From positions 1-5,221 of the forward strand of contig CAYWTX010000293.1 in assembly GCA_964461295.1 (NCBI GenBank): 5,221 nt of DNA, given 5' to 3'. Shown here one piece after another: positions 4,033 through 5,221 of this stretch. The stretch is from CAYWTX01 sp964461295. GTDB lineage: Bacteria > Planctomycetota > Phycisphaerae > SM23-33. Numbering within the stretch: the stretch's first letter is position 1; each line of letters opens with the position of its first letter. The notes beneath the pieces were generated by a model, which was given only the letters and a program-made list of their open reading frames with translations, was not told the origin of the DNA and made no database searches. Position numbers and translations under genes: made by a program.

Positions 4033-5221
4033 TTACTTGCCGCCCTTGACAGCCGCTTCATCGCCCCCGCCTTCCCTGGCTGCGCCGTCCCTGGCCCGCA
4101 CCGAGCCGTCGTCGCGATCGTCGCGCTCCATCGTCCGCAGCGAGTGGAAGAAACGCTTCATGTCGATCAGTCCGCCGATGCCGAACCACACCAGCGTGAC
4201 CGCCGCGAACGCGAACGGGATGATCAGCCCATACCACAGCCAGAAGACCGCCCAGTCGTGGTTCGACATCTCCAGCCGCGGCCAGATCCGGCACACCCCG
4301 TAGTGCCAGCCCACCAACCCAAGGTTCAACGCCACCAACAGCAGCGACCACCAGAAGATGAACCCGGCCACCCACTTGTCGCCGCGGGTGAACAGCTTGT
4401 CGACGCCGATGAGCCGCTGGAGGATCGGCACCTTCGCGGCCTCGACTTCGCCCACGTGGTCGGATGCCACACGGTGCCTGCCGCGCCGCAGCAGCCAGTC
4501 CATGTCGAAGTCCTTGCGGCAGGTGACGATCGACACGATCACGTAGGTGCTGGCGGCAATGCCCATGACGATGAACCCGTGCCACTGCGAGTTCAACCAC
4601 ATGCGCTCGGGCATCCAGTGGCCCAGGGCCGGCCACGAAACCAGCGCCCAGTCTCGCAGGTTCGTCCAGTTGTAGTCCACCAGGATCGCCCCCACCGCCA
4701 GCGACGAGCCCAGCACCATGCTCGTCCACGCGGCCGCGGCCGTGCCTTTCTTCCAGTACAACCCGCCGATGATGACGGCGCCGGCGCCGGCGTTGTAGAT
4801 GGCCCCGGTGATGGCCCACCACATCCAGATGGGCACCTTCAGGGGCACCAGCCAACTGAACAGGAAGGCGAAGGCGGCAACGCCCACCACGCCCAGGCGG
4901 AGCAGTTTCAGGTGGGTCGCCGAACTCAGCGGCTCCTTGTTCCGCCGGAACTGGAGCACCACGTCCTGCACGAAAATGCTGCTCCAGGAGATGATGTGGC
5001 TGCCGTCGCCGGCGAACAGCCCCAGCACCATCACCAGCAGGAACAGGCCCGCCAGCCCCACCGGCAGAAGGTGCCGAAGGCTGATGGACGTGATCTGCTG
5101 GCGCTGCAACTGCGGGACGTTCTTCTTGTCCTCCATCCACTTCTGGCTGCCCACTTCGCTGAGGCTCGAGGCGTAGGCCTTCCCCGTGGGGTCGCCGGGC
5201 GGCGGCTCCACCGCAAGCGTC
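4033..5221 (-). CDS. Sodium:solute symporter (SSS/SLC5 family), C-terminal part
   Basis: The frame is open to the right edge, so the N-terminal half lies outside the window; about 395 codons are visible. Positions below count from the GTG codon at 5211, which is not necessarily a start. HLLPVGLAGLFLLVMVLGLF (47-66) matches the conserved SSS segment corresponding to TM8 of vSGLT. GDGSHIISWSSIFVQDVV (68-85) follows, as in a subfamily common in Planctomycetes and Verrucomicrobia. Further membrane segments lie at about 103-124, 127-152, 157-179, 210-230, 280-305 and 320-350. A cytoplasmic loop (231-279) carries FDMDWLLRRGRHRV and DKLFTRGDK, also typical of that subfamily. The C-terminal tail is charged and Gly-rich. 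Family members use a sodium gradient to import sugars, sialic acid and similar solutes. The Ser-Thr pair of the Na2 site appears as Ala67-Gly68. Linkage to a secreted acetylesterase suggests import of a sugar; the substrate is not readable. Confidence 0.85.
   Translation of the reverse strand, partial: TLAVEPPPGDPTGKAYASSLSEVGSQKWMEDKKNVPQLQRQQITSISLRHLLPVGLAGLFLLVMVLGLFAGDGSHIISWSSIFVQDVVLQFRRNKEPLSSATHLKLLRLGVVGVAAFAFLFSWLVPLKVPIWMWWAITGAIYNAGAGAVIIGGLYWKKGTAAAAWTSMVLGSSLAVGAILVDYNWTNLRDWALVSWPALGHWMPERMWLNSQWHGFIVMGIAASTYVIVSIVTCRKDFDMDWLLRRGRHRVASDHVGEVEAAKVPILQRLIGVDKLFTRGDKWVAGFIFWWSLLLVALNLGLVGWHYGVCRIWPRLEMSNHDWAVFWLWYGLIIPFAFAAVTLVWFGIGGLIDMKRFFHSLRTMERDDRDDGSVRARDGAAREGGGDEAAVKGGK

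Noticed and set aside
4058..5140. 360-residue minus-strand frame within the symporter
   Set aside because: Arg/His/Gly-rich shadow without membrane segments; the overlapping frame has clear transmembrane helices and SSS motifs.

Overview
The window is high-GC DNA from a Gram-negative bacterium, most likely a planctomycete and perhaps a member of the Phycisphaerae. This placement is inferred from gene content and style, not from a marker gene. The signs are a very long HEAT-repeat lipoprotein, a stand-alone bacterial RRM protein, an SGNH/SASA carbohydrate esterase with a TTQPA-type linker after its signal peptide, and a sodium:solute symporter of the subfamily common in polysaccharide-degrading Planctomycetes and Verrucomicrobia. 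The esterase, the RRM protein and the two plus-strand genes that begin mid-window have clear Shine-Dalgarno sequences.

Plus strand, left half. After a short leader with three consecutive small hairpins (13-68), a 621-residue lipoprotein built almost wholly of about 17 HEAT repeats runs from 146 to 2011. An AT-rich island follows. It holds an exact 13-bp tandem repeat directly against a strong sigma70-type promoter (GTGACT-17-TATAAT). The promoter should make a transcript with a structured 5' UTR of about 160 nt, leading to a 92-residue RRM RNA-binding protein (2253-2531). After a 99-nt gap containing a perfect 13-bp hairpin closed by a GGAA loop comes a 106-residue protein (2631-2951). I read it as a GIY-YIG-fold protein that has lost its catalytic residues.

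Minus strand, right half. Transcription enters from beyond the right edge. The first gene is the C-terminal part of a sodium:solute symporter (4033 to the edge). After 72 nt comes a secreted SASA-type acetylesterase (3148-3960), closed by a Rho-independent terminator (3140-3119). The pair looks like an operon for deacetylating an acetylated sugar outside the cytoplasm and importing the product. The two halves converge in the short gap 2952-3118.

The most unusual points are the RRM plus degenerate GIY-YIG pair with its regulatory features (tandem repeat, long UTR, intercistronic hairpin), and the symporter, where the Ser-Thr pair expected at the Na2 sodium site reads Ala-Gly. I see no CRISPR array, tRNA, rRNA or mobile element.
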